Shown: one piece after another, positions 1 to 5,689 of the stretch
Position numbering within the stretch: position 1 is the first letter of the stretch
Layout: each line of letters starts with the position of its first letter
NCBI GenBank assembly: GCA_002297865.1
Contig: DBKX01000319.1
Coordinates: forward strand, 1-5,898
Reading direction: 5' to 3'
Source of the DNA: Lachnoclostridium sp. UBA739
Lineage (GTDB): Bacteria > Bacillota_A > Clostridia > Lachnospirales > Lachnospiraceae
DNA length: 5,898 nt
Made by a program: the position numbers and the translations under genes
The notes under the pieces: generated by a model
Told to the model about the DNA's origin: nothing
The model's database searches: none
The model's input: the letters and a program-made list of their open reading frames with translations, nothing else

Positions 1-1
1 G

Positions 2-151
2 AAAGCATTAAACAAAGTGATTGGGACATTGCAAAAGAGAGGATACTCCTTTGTGAAGGTATCCAATCTAATTATAAAGTCCGATTACTATATAGACAAA
101 ACAGGAAGACAAAGAAAAATTGAAACAAAAAAAACTATGCAAGCATGTTGA
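2..151 (+). CDS. C-terminal end of a probable polysaccharide deacetylase (partial, 5' end outside window)
   Basis: Reading from base 2 gives 49 codons and then TGA at 149-151. The peptide contains a segment like LQKRGYSFVKVSNLI, followed by YYIDKTGRQ. This matches the end of the NodB-type polysaccharide deacetylases of Clostridia (PdaA-like peptidoglycan or lactam-forming N-deacetylases). In those proteins the last helix has the pattern 'L(K)xxGYxFVxVSxL' and is followed by a short D-x-x-G-R-Q tail. The catalytic His/Asp motifs would lie upstream and cannot be seen, so the family call rests on this tail alone. Members are normally secreted or membrane-anchored and remove acetyl groups from peptidoglycan sugars. 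The next gene starts 48 nt downstream with no terminator between them, so the two could be co-transcribed. The other frames of this stretch also stay open for part of it, but they give no recognisable family pattern. Confidence 0.6.
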   Translation, partial: KALNKVIGTLQKRGYSFVKVSNLIIKSDYYIDKTGRQRKIETKKTMQAC

Positions 152-155
152 ATTA

Positions 156-164
156 TGGTATTAT
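156..164 (+). promoter_or_regulatory. possible extended -10 promoter ahead of the DUF4430 gene
   Basis: TGGTATTAT is a TG-N-TATTAT extended -10 element with 5 of 6 matches to TATAAT. The best -35 at 17-nt spacing (136-141, TATGCA) is weak, as expected when an extended -10 is used. Transcription would start near 171, giving a leader of about 29 nt that includes the ribosome binding site. It is a sequence match only, and read-through from the upstream gene is an alternative. Confidence 0.35.
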
Positions 165-199
165 TAGTCGACGACAAATGAAGAAGGAAGGTAAATTAT

Positions 200-619
200 A
201 TGAAAAAGCAAAAAAGCTTTAAAATTGAGCTAATTGTTAGCGTCTTAATCATTTTACTTGCAATTGGAGGCGTATTTTTAGCTCGAGGTGGTTTTTCAAA
301 TAATAAGAATACTACACAAGCTGGACAGAACAATGTAGAAGTAAACGTTGTAAACGAAAAAGAGGATTACGATAAGACATATTCTTTTGAAACAGAAGAA
401 AAAACATTAGGTGATTTATTAGATAAAGAAAAACTCGTCGAATATCAAGACAGTGATTATGGAAGATATATCACAGGCGTTGATGGAATGAAAGCAGACG
501 ATTCCAAACAATTGTGGTGGAGTGTAGAAGTAAATGGTGAATCATCACAGACTGGTGTTGATGGTATTGAAATCAAAGATGGTGATAAATACACTTTGAG
601 AATGATGGAAGGTTATTAA
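200..619 (+). CDS. membrane-anchored DUF4430 (transcobalamin-like C-terminal domain) protein
   Basis: This is a 139-residue protein. Residues 1-9 are basic, and residues about 10-28 form one hydrophobic segment ending LARGG. There is no lipobox cysteine, so it is probably an uncleaved signal anchor with the rest outside the cell. A polar Asn/Gln/Thr linker (about 31-56) leads to a DUF4430-type domain at about 57-137. The family pattern is visible as G-R-Y-I-T-G-V-D-G (88-96), the WW-x-V-x-V-N-G core (106-113), G-V-D-G at 119-122 and the closing D-G-D-K-Y at 127-131. DUF4430 is a small beta-rich domain related to the C-terminal domain of transcobalamin and occurs in many Firmicutes surface proteins. 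Its ligand is usually unknown, and no cobalamin genes are seen nearby. The start is set by GGAAGG at 186-191, 8 nt upstream. The domain call is firm; the function is not known. Confidence 0.8.
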   Translation: MKKQKSFKIELIVSVLIILLAIGGVFLARGGFSNNKNTTQAGQNNVEVNVVNEKEDYDKTYSFETEEKTLGDLLDKEKLVEYQDSDYGRYITGVDGMKADDSKQLWWSVEVNGESSQTGVDGIEIKDGDKYTLRMMEGY

Positions 620-646
620 TAATATGCTAAGTTTTGGGCACACTAA

Positions 647-663
647 TCCTATATAAGATAGGA
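647..663 (+). promoter_or_regulatory. small hairpin covering the Shine-Dalgarno of the following gene
   Basis: TCCTAT (647-652) can pair with ATAGGA (658-663) around a 5-nt loop. The 3' arm includes the first bases of the GGAGA ribosome binding site (661-665) of the gene starting at 674. A 6-bp, A/U-rich stem is weak, so this may only modulate translation slightly or may be fortuitous. Confidence 0.25.
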
Positions 664-673
664 GAGATGTCAT

Positions 674-1111
674 ATGGCAAATGAAGATACCATTCATTTA
701 TTGAAAGAATGTAATGCAGGCGTTAAAATGGCGACAAAAAGTTTTGACGAGGTAATTGACAGGGTGAAAAATATAAAAATGCGTGAACAGCTAGAAGAAT
801 CCCGAAAAAAACATCAGGAAATCGAGAAAAAGACAGAAAGCCGTTTACAGGAATATGGCGAGGAAGATAAAGAGCCAAATAAAATGGCAACTGCAATGGC
901 ATGGATGAAAATCAATGTAAAATATGCAACAGAGCCTACTGACAGTGAGATTGCAAGTCTGATGATTGATGGATGCAACATGGGAATCCAATCTATTAGC
1001 CGTTATTTTAACAAATATCCTGCAGCAGATGAAGAAGTAAAAAAGATGGTTGATGATATCGTGAAGCTGGAACAGAAACTTATGGATGAGCTTCGTTTTT
1101 ACTTGAATTAG
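674..1111 (+). CDS. small all-helical protein, DUF2383/ferritin-like four-helix-bundle type (putative)
   Basis: This 145-residue, highly charged soluble protein has no signal peptide. Four predicted helices can be drawn: about 4-31, 34-61, 68-84 plus 90-113, and 118-143. The overall pattern is an N-terminal 'LLKECNAGVKMATKSFDEVI' helix, then an E/K-rich helix with R-K-K-H-Q-E-I-E, and a third helix ending in R-Y-F. It resembles PA2169/DUF2383 and ferritin-like stress proteins of about 140-150 residues. I do not see the paired E-x-x-H metal-ligand motifs of true rubrerythrins, so metal binding is doubtful. The start is supported by GGAGA at 661-665, 8 nt upstream. It follows the DUF4430 gene by 54 nt without a terminator, so the two may share a transcript. 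A strong terminator begins 2 nt after its stop. Its function is unknown and the family assignment is tentative. Confidence 0.65.
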   Translation: MANEDTIHLLKECNAGVKMATKSFDEVIDRVKNIKMREQLEESRKKHQEIEKKTESRLQEYGEEDKEPNKMATAMAWMKINVKYATEPTDSEIASLMIDGCNMGIQSISRYFNKYPAADEEVKKMVDDIVKLEQKLMDELRFYLN

Positions 1112-1112
1112 G

Positions 1113-1156
1113 AAAAAGTCGTTATCTTACGAAGAAATGTAGGATAACGACTTTTT
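1113..1156. terminator. strong bidirectional intrinsic terminator
   Basis: AAAAAGTCGTTATC (1113-1126) is perfectly complementary to GATAACGACTTTTT (1143-1156). The stem continues inward through TTAC/GTAG with one G-U pair, to an 8-nt loop at 1131-1138. The 3' arm ends in five T on the + strand and the 5' arm begins with five A, so it can stop transcription from either side. It ends the 200-1111 unit directly after its stop codon. Confidence 0.92.
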
Positions 1157-1171
1157 ATTTACGCAAAAATC

Positions 1172-1180
1172 TGTTAAGAT
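1172..1180 (+). promoter_or_regulatory. possible extended -10 promoter for the dbpA-cyclophilin unit
   Basis: TGTTAAGAT is a TG-N-TAAGAT extended -10 (4 of 6 matches), downstream of the terminator hairpin and in a very A-rich tract. Only a poor -35 (TTTTTA at 1152-1157) lies 17 nt upstream, inside the terminator U-run. A perfect TATAAT occurs at 1221-1226, but it would start RNA at about 1233, after the ribosome binding site, and it has no -35. The true promoter is therefore uncertain, although one is expected between 1157 and 1230. Confidence 0.3.
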
Positions 1181-1240
1181 AAAAAAGTTGAAAAAACAAA
1201 AAAATTTCATCAAATAAACGTATAATCAAAGGGTAAAAAT

Positions 1241-2692
1241 ATGAATCAGAATTTATTTTCAAGGTACGGACTAAGTAGAGAAATACTTGAAGCATTAACA
1301 ATGTTAAGATATAATGCGCCAACCAAGGTACAGGAACTGGTGATTCCGCTTATTTTAGATGGAAAAGATATTGTAGTAAAATCTAAGACAGGCAGTGGAA
1401 AGACGGCTGCATTTGGAGTGCCTCTTTGTGAATTGGTTAATTGGGATGAAAATCACCCACAGGCGATTGTTCTTGAACCAACAAGGGAACTTGCAGTACA
1501 AGTAAGTAATGAACTATTTCACATTGGCCGCAGAAAACGCTTGAAAGTACCGGCTGTTTTCGGCGGTTTTCCGATTGATAAGCAGATTAGAACTGTAAAG
1601 CAGAAGTCTCACATTGTAGTGGGAACACCAGGAAGAACCTTAGATCTGATTGAAAGAGATGCCTTGAAGCTAGATAGAGTGAAATATCTAGTGATTGATG
1701 AAGCGGATCTGATGTTAGACATGGGATTTTTAGAAGATGTAAAGAAAGTTCTTGAATTACTTCCAAAGCAGCGGGTTACGATGCTATTTTCTGCTACAAT
1801 TGATGAAAATGTAGAACAGTTAAGCCATAACTACATGAAAGATGCAAAGGAAATATTTCTTGAAAGCAAAACCCTAACAGTAGATCAAATTGTTCAGACA
1901 GGCTATTTTGTCGAAAATGAAGAAAAGTTTGCTTGCCTTATGGATGTCCTCATTGAAGAAAATCCGAAAAGCTGTATGATTTTCTGTGCAACAAGAGATA
2001 TGGTAAATGTACTTTACCGTCAGTTAAGAAAGGCAAAAGTACGCTGCTGTATGCTCCATGGACTAGTTGATCAGAAAGAAAGACTGAAAACAATAGAAGA
2101 TTTTCGTGAGGGAAGATTTTATTATCTCATTGCAACAGAAGTAGCAGCAAGAGGAATTGACTTTGAAGAAATTACCCATGTGATTAATTACGATTTTCCA
2201 ACAAGCAAAGAGTCCTATGTTCATCGAATCGGAAGAACAGGAAGAAATGGAAAATCAGGTAAAGCAATCAGCTTTGTTAGTCAAGAAGATGTAAAAATGC
2301 TTCATTCGGTTGAGCGATATATCAATGTGGAAATTCAGATGCAAAACTTGGAGTCATTAGAGCCTAAAGATGCAGAATGGGAAGTAAAAGAAAAAGAATT
2401 TAGGAAACGCCAACAGCAGAAAATGAAGCCCAAAGCGGGTAAAGGGGCAGTATTTCAAAAGGATATTACCAAGCTTTGCATCGGTGGCGGTAGAAAGTCC
2501 AAACTTCGTGCAGGCGATGTAGTTGGAACCATTTGCAGCATTGAAGGCGTAACAGCAGAGGATATAGGTATCATTGATGTGCGTGAAAGTATTACTTATG
2601 TTGAGATTCTGAATAAGAAAGGTAAGATGGTCTGTGACCAGTTACAAGAAAAAACAATAAAAGGAAAGGTAAGAAAGGTGAAGATTCGATGA
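1241..2692 (+). CDS. dbpA: ATP-dependent RNA helicase DbpA/YxiN (DEAD-box)
   Basis: This 483-residue cytoplasmic DEAD-box helicase matches the length of Bacillus YxiN (about 480). Motifs occur in order: Q motif PTKVQ (27-31), Walker A SKTGSGKT (48-55), Ia PTREL (80-84), Ib TPGR (129-132), DEAD (153-156), SAT (184-186), IV around CMIFC (245-249), V ATEVAARGID (298-307) and VI HRIGRTGR (328-335). A basic linker at about 380-405 leads to a C-terminal DbpA RNA-binding domain (about 407-483), with GGGRKSKLRAGDVVGTI and GVTAEDIGIIDV. In DbpA and YxiN this RRM-like domain binds hairpin 92 of 23S rRNA and directs the helicase to large-subunit assembly; this role is transferred by homology. All catalytic motifs are intact. 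The start follows AAAGGG (1228-1233) by 7 nt. The stop overlaps the cyclophilin start, so the two are probably translationally coupled. Confidence 0.95.
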   Translation: MNQNLFSRYGLSREILEALTMLRYNAPTKVQELVIPLILDGKDIVVKSKTGSGKTAAFGVPLCELVNWDENHPQAIVLEPTRELAVQVSNELFHIGRRKRLKVPAVFGGFPIDKQIRTVKQKSHIVVGTPGRTLDLIERDALKLDRVKYLVIDEADLMLDMGFLEDVKKVLELLPKQRVTMLFSATIDENVEQLSHNYMKDAKEIFLESKTLTVDQIVQTGYFVENEEKFACLMDVLIEENPKSCMIFCATRDMVNVLYRQLRKAKVRCCMLHGLVDQKERLKTIEDFREGRFYYLIATEVAARGIDFEEITHVINYDFPTSKESYVHRIGRTGRNGKSGKAISFVSQEDVKMLHSVERYINVEIQMQNLESLEPKDAEWEVKEKEFRKRQQQKMKPKAGKGAVFQKDITKLCIGGGRKSKLRAGDVVGTICSIEGVTAEDIGIIDVRESITYVEILNKKGKMVCDQLQEKTIKGKVRKVKIR

Positions 2693-3528
2693 GGAAGAAA
2701 ATGTTATTAAAGAAAGCAGTTACATTAGGCTGTGTTTTATCTTTATCCGCAGCGTTAATTGGATGTGGTTCAAACAACAAATCCAATGCAGGAACAAGTG
2801 ATCAGGATGGTACAGCACAAGTGGAACCATCAAAAGCAGTAGACGATACTACAGAGATTAATGGCCAAGATGCATCTAGTGCAGAAGTCGATCAGTTAGC
2901 TGAACCTCAAAAGGGAGAAACAGTAGCTACCCTTCACATCAAAGATTATGGAGACATTAAGGTACACTTTTTTAAAGATGCAGCACCAAAAGCAGTAGAA
3001 AACTTTCTAACATTAGCGAAGAAAGGATATTATAATGGCGTAACATTCCACCGTGTAATAAAGGATTTCATGATTCAAGGTGGTGATCCACAAGGTACTG
3101 GTATGGGTGGAGAAAGTGCTTTCGGAGGTAATTTTGAAGATGAAATTAACAAGTACTTAATTCCTTTACGTGGTTCCTTATGTATGGCAAATGCAGGTGG
3201 TGGAAACACCAATGGCAGCCAGTTCTTTATTGTACAACAGGATGCAAAAGATTCTGCTGATAAGGAGCAGATAAAACAAGGCTTAGACCAGTATATTCAG
3301 ATGTATAAACAATCTACAGGCTTAACATTAGATGCATATGACGATAGTGTAATTGATAATTACTTAAAAGTTGGCGGAGCCTTATATTTGAGTGGTGGTT
3401 ACACAGTATTCGGACAGGTTTACGAAGGATTGGATGTTGTAGATGAAATTGCAGCAACCAAAACAGATGCCAATGACAAGCCAGAAAAAGACGTTGTGAT
3501 TGAATCGATTGATGTTACAACTTTCTAA
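2689..3528 (+). CDS. lipoprotein peptidyl-prolyl cis-trans isomerase, cyclophilin type
   Basis: This is a 279-residue exported foldase. Residues 1-25 are a signal peptide ending in lipobox L-I-G-C, with C26 as the lipidated residue. An acidic, Ser/Asn-rich linker runs to about 75. The cyclophilin domain (about 77-279) shows FHRVIKDFMIQGGDP (120-134; Arg122 is the catalytic-type arginine), then GTGMGGESAFGG, MANAGGGNTNGSQFFI (166-181) and VFGQVYEGLDVVD (240-252). A segment of about 50 residues (184-235), with K/D/Q-rich helices and a Y/L-rich stretch, separates the last two motifs and is longer than in minimal cyclophilins. It probably works at the outer membrane face on folding secreted proteins. 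ATG 2689 overlaps the dbpA stop (ATGA), with AGGTG at 2676-2680 spaced 8 nt. A second ATG at 2701 would shorten the signal peptide by 4 residues and is a possible alternative start. Confidence 0.93.
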   Translation: MRKKMLLKKAVTLGCVLSLSAALIGCGSNNKSNAGTSDQDGTAQVEPSKAVDDTTEINGQDASSAEVDQLAEPQKGETVATLHIKDYGDIKVHFFKDAAPKAVENFLTLAKKGYYNGVTFHRVIKDFMIQGGDPQGTGMGGESAFGGNFEDEINKYLIPLRGSLCMANAGGGNTNGSQFFIVQQDAKDSADKEQIKQGLDQYIQMYKQSTGLTLDAYDDSVIDNYLKVGGALYLSGGYTVFGQVYEGLDVVDEIAATKTDANDKPEKDVVIESIDVTTF

Positions 3529-3541
3529 GTAATAGAAGAAC

Positions 3542-3564
3542 AAAGTGTGAGTTCCTCACGCTTT
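3542..3564 (+). repeat. hairpin downstream of the cyclophilin gene
   Basis: AAAGTGTGAG (3542-3551) pairs with CTCACGCTTT (3555-3564) through nine Watson-Crick pairs and one G-U pair, around a TTC loop. No U-run follows; the next bases are GC-rich (GCCGCGCC). By itself it is therefore a poor intrinsic terminator, though it could protect the 3' end of the mRNA. Its 5' arm is also complementary to the next hairpin (see 3545-3625). Confidence 0.6.
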
Positions 3565-3625
3565 GCCGCGCCGAGCGGGTGTCGCTGTACTTTAGCAAAA
3601 AAAGGACGTGTGGAAGAACTCACAC
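3545..3625. repeat. GC-rich element bounded by 13-nt inverted repeats (12/13 match)
   Basis: GTGTGAGTTCCTC at 3545-3557 and the reverse complement of 3613-3625 (GTGTGAGTTCTTC) differ at one position. They enclose a 55-nt core. Bases 3565-3586 of that core are about 82% G+C, far above the surrounding genes, and are followed by GCTGTACTTTAGC and an A-run. The arrangement looks like a small palindromic repeat (REP/MITE-like) or a structured terminator pair. I see only one copy in this window, so its repetitive nature is unproven. Confidence 0.4.
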
Positions 3626-3630
3626 GTCCT
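3597..3630 (-). terminator. intrinsic terminator of the minus-strand lipoprotein gene, probably bidirectional
   Basis: AGGACGTGTG (3603-3612) is perfectly complementary to CACACGTCCT (3621-3630) around an 8-nt loop. On the minus strand the stem is followed directly by seven U (A-run 3597-3603), a classic intrinsic terminator for the gene ending at 3637. On the + strand the tail is AATATTTTATTTTATT, which is U-rich enough that it may also stop the cyclophilin transcript. Confidence 0.88.
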
Positions 3631-3636
3631 AATATT

Positions 3637-4638
3637 TTATTTTATTCTAACAAAATCATAAACCGTATAGTTGCTTAAATTAATTCCACGATAATCTGCA
3701 TCACTGGAAGATTCTTTGGAAATAGCAAGGTCAATCTTATAAGTTCCCATATCCTTTTCTTCCCCATTTACGAAATACTTGGTTGGAAACAGTGCTAAAT
3801 AATATCCTTTTTTGCCTTCAGTTACGTTCATAGCTTTGATTTTATTATCGCACGCATAAGTTCCATAGTGAACATTGTCCACAGCTTTTGATGAATTGCT
3901 GTACCAATAATAAGTACCATCATTCTTTAATTCTAAGTAACCGTATTTTCCAGCATCAAGTTCACCAATCAGTTCTTTCTTAGCCTCTTTTTCGCCAGGG
4001 TTCTCTGGAACATTCATAATGCAGCTGTCTAATATAGTCATAGCGTTAGATTTATAAGCTTCATAATCATCTTTCAAACCAGTATAGGTTACGGTATAAG
4101 CATAATAATTCTTTGCATAAGTACGCTGTAGAGAATATTGAGTCTTGTCCCCTTTGCCTGTCTTGTAGACGCATTCGTACCAGGTGTCGCCATTCACCTT
4201 AATTTTTTTCATATCCTGTATCATCTTTAGTTCTTTGTCGTTCTGCTTGGCAACGTCCAAGGATTTTGCCATCATATCCTGTGGCAGCTGGTATGTAGAC
4301 TCTTGTGTACACATAACGCCAATCAATGTACTGCCTCTTGTAAATGCAAGACTTGCATCTTCACTTTGTTCACTGTCATAAGTCCAGTTTTTGTTATAGT
4401 ATAGTTTTAAATCCCCTAATCCAGCTTCAATCTTATTAATAGAAGTATTTACCTTAGGAGAAGCAGTAACGGTATCCTCGGTTATATCAGGTGTGGCTTC
4501 TGTACTTTCTGCAGTTTCTGGAGTAGGTGTTTCTGTATTCTTAGTGTTTGTGGAAGTATTGTTACATGAAGTTGTACTTAAAATCATGAAACAAGATAAT
4601 AATAAAGTTGAAATTCTTTTTGCCGAAAAATTTTTCAT
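3637..4638 (-). CDS. putative lipoprotein of unknown function with two beta-rich extracellular domains
   Basis: This is a 333-residue exported protein. The signal peptide (1-24) has K-K/R at the start, a hydrophobic LLLSCFMIL core and a probable lipidation site at C25 in T-T-S-C. The -3 residue of the lipobox is Thr, which is less usual. A Thr/Glu/Pro-rich spacer fills about 26-62. Residues about 75-210 form one predicted alpha/beta domain, starting G-D-L-K-L-Y-Y-N-K-N-W, loosely like PsbP/DcrB-type folds. Residues about 222-333 form a second, strand-rich domain with L-E-L-K-N-D-G-T-Y-Y-W-Y (235-246), a pattern seen in lipocalin-like or META-like extracytoplasmic domains. Both fold suggestions are weak inference. 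The mature part has C110, C156, C206 and C263. The start is well supported by GGGAGGAA (complement of 4646-4653), 7 nt from ATG. I do not recognise a named family. Confidence 0.82.
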   Translation of the reverse strand: MKNFSAKRISTLLLSCFMILSTTSCNNTSTNTKNTETPTPETAESTEATPDITEDTVTASPKVNTSINKIEAGLGDLKLYYNKNWTYDSEQSEDASLAFTRGSTLIGVMCTQESTYQLPQDMMAKSLDVAKQNDKELKMIQDMKKIKVNGDTWYECVYKTGKGDKTQYSLQRTYAKNYYAYTVTYTGLKDDYEAYKSNAMTILDSCIMNVPENPGEKEAKKELIGELDAGKYGYLELKNDGTYYWYSNSSKAVDNVHYGTYACDNKIKAMNVTEGKKGYYLALFPTKYFVNGEEKDMGTYKIDLAISKESSSDADYRGINLSNYTVYDFVRIK

Positions 4639-4669
4639 CGTAATATTCCTCCCAATATAGTGTAAACCA

Positions 4670-4685
4670 TATACTTGTTAGTATA
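4670..4685. promoter_or_regulatory. inverted repeat over the -10 of the minus-strand lipoprotein promoter (possible operator)
   Basis: TATACT (4670-4675) and AGTATA (4680-4685) form a 6-bp inverted repeat with spacer TGTT. The right arm is the proposed -10 box on the minus strand. A repressor bound here would block the promoter, but the repeat is short and AT-rich and could occur by chance. Confidence 0.25.
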
Positions 4686-4708
4686 GTACAAAAAGTCCTT
4701 TTCTACAA
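4680..4708 (-). promoter_or_regulatory. candidate sigma-A promoter of the minus-strand lipoprotein gene
   Basis: On the minus strand, TTGTAG (complement of 4703-4708) lies exactly 17 nt before TATACT (complement of 4680-4685). The -10 matches 5 of 6 consensus bases and the -35 matches 3 of 6. Transcription would begin near 4673, giving a leader of about 35 nt that contains the strong GGGAGGAA ribosome binding site. Confidence 0.5.
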
Positions 4709-4748
4709 TACTTTGATTTATAAAAATTATACAAAATGCAGGAAAGGG

Positions 4749-4778
4749 TTGGTATCAGCAGATGGAATCCGTTATAAT
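4749..4778 (+). promoter_or_regulatory. candidate sigma-A promoter of the HAD phosphatase gene
   Basis: TTGGTA (4749-4754; 4 of 6 matches) is followed after 18 nt by a perfect TATAAT (4773-4778). The start of transcription would be near 4785. This places ATG 4762 and the ATG at 4777 upstream of the transcript, and fits translation starting at 4822 with a leader of about 37 nt. Confidence 0.6.
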
Positions 4779-4821
4779 GGAAAGTAAGAAGAAAGTAGAA
4801 ATGAGCAGAACAGGAGAAATT

Positions 4822-5616
4822 ATGAACCAGTACGCAATATTTTTTGATATTGATGGAACAATTGTTCCAGAAGATAAGGGTGGAATACCTGATTCGACCA
4901 TAGAAGCAATCCGTCTGGCGAAAAAGAATGGACATTATACTTTTATTAATACTGGAAGAACATATATAGCGATCGACCAGTTTATAAAAGACATATCCTT
5001 TGATGGATTTGTATGCGGATGTGGAACGAATATTTATCTCCACGGACAGGAGATAATGAAGCAGGAATTAGGGCATCAAAAGTCCATACAGATTGTAGAG
5101 GATTTGTTAGCTTATAACATTGATGGTATTTTGGAAGGAAACGACTGCATTTATTACAGGAATGAATGCTTGCATCCTGAAGTAGATATGATTAAGCATT
5201 ATAGAGACGCATTTAACAATCAAGCAGAGTTTCAAAAACTGTGGGATGATCCGGATATTACATTTGATAAAATGGCGCTTTGGATTGTGGAAGGATCAGA
5301 TTTTGATTCGTTTCGAAAGAAATATGAGTTGGAATTTGAAGTGATTGAACGAAAAAGTGACTTCTTTGAGCTAATTCCAGCAGGTTTTTCAAAAGCAACT
5401 GGTATGGACGTTATAGCTGAGTATCTTCATATTCCGAAAGAACATACCATAGCAATTGGCGATAGTACCAATGATTTATCTATGCTAGCCAATGCAGGAA
5501 TTAGTATCGCAATGGGCAATAGCAATCCATATCTTTTTGATAAAGTAGATTATGTAACCGCAGATATACATGAAGATGGAATATACAAAGCGTTAGAGCA
5601 CTATAATATTATATAA
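4822..5616 (+). CDS. Cof-type HAD-IIB family hydrolase (sugar-phosphate/nucleotide phosphatase)
   Basis: This 264-residue cytoplasmic HAD phosphatase has all four motifs: I FFDIDGT with Asp9 (nucleophile) and Asp11 (acid/base), II INTGR with Thr44, III Lys191 in FSKATG, and IV GDSTND (213-218) with the Mg2+-binding acidic residues. Residues about 85-185 form the C2B cap that sets substrate choice, typical of the Cof/YkrA/YidA group acting on small phosphorylated metabolites. The substrate cannot be read from sequence. An in-frame ATG at 4762 would add 20 residues. I prefer 4822 because AGGAGA (4812-4817) precedes it, motif I then starts at the usual distance from the N-terminus, and a good -10 box (4773-4778) lies downstream of 4762. 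The gene is divergent from the lipoprotein gene and has its own promoter candidate. The stop is TAA; a hairpin terminator lies about 70 nt downstream. Confidence 0.92.
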   Translation: MNQYAIFFDIDGTIVPEDKGGIPDSTIEAIRLAKKNGHYTFINTGRTYIAIDQFIKDISFDGFVCGCGTNIYLHGQEIMKQELGHQKSIQIVEDLLAYNIDGILEGNDCIYYRNECLHPEVDMIKHYRDAFNNQAEFQKLWDDPDITFDKMALWIVEGSDFDSFRKKYELEFEVIERKSDFFELIPAGFSKATGMDVIAEYLHIPKEHTIAIGDSTNDLSMLANAGISIAMGNSNPYLFDKVDYVTADIHEDGIYKALEHYNII

Positions 5617-5648
5617 GGTTTCGCAATAAACTTTATATGGTGTTGGAA

Positions 5649-5677
5649 TTGACAAAGAAGATGTTTCTTGTTAATAT
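5649..5677 (+). promoter_or_regulatory. near-consensus sigma-A promoter upstream of glnA
   Basis: TTGACA (5649-5654, perfect) and TAATAT (5672-5677) are separated by exactly 17 nt. RNA would start near 5684, only about 6 nt before the hairpin at 5690. The spacer holds a small inverted repeat, AAGAA-GATGT-TTCTT (5655-5669). It is the best promoter match in the window. A weaker second candidate for glnA is TTGCCT (5717-5722), N17, TATTTA (5740-5745), which overlaps the terminator and would start RNA near 5752. Confidence 0.7.
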
Positions 5678-5689
5678 TAAAAGAAATTG

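Noticed and set aside
1221..1226. Perfect TATAAT just before dbpA
   Set aside because: No -35 element lies at 16-19 nt (the region is poly-A), and a start near 1233 would remove the ribosome binding site, so it is probably a chance match in AT-rich DNA.
1157..1240. Riboswitch or T-box in the gap before dbpA
   Set aside because: The 84-nt stretch is mostly A-rich with no stable hairpin or conserved box sequence.
2592..2786. Minus-strand open frame of 64 codons
   Set aside because: It lies across the dbpA end and the cyclophilin signal peptide, with no ribosome binding site and no family resemblance.
4184..4381. Plus-strand open frame of 65 codons inside the lipoprotein gene
   Set aside because: It is antisense to a well-supported gene and its hydrophobic composition is what antisense of that region gives; no ribosome binding site.
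4678..5043. Minus-strand open frame of 121 codons
   Set aside because: It is antisense to the HAD gene start, including its motif I, and crosses both divergent promoters; the translation is low-complexity and unlike any family.
5655..5669. AAGAA-GATGT-TTCTT inverted repeat in the glnA promoter spacer as a MerR-type operator
   Set aside because: MerR-type promoters have a 19-20 nt spacer; here it is 17 nt and the arms are only 5 bp, so chance is likely.
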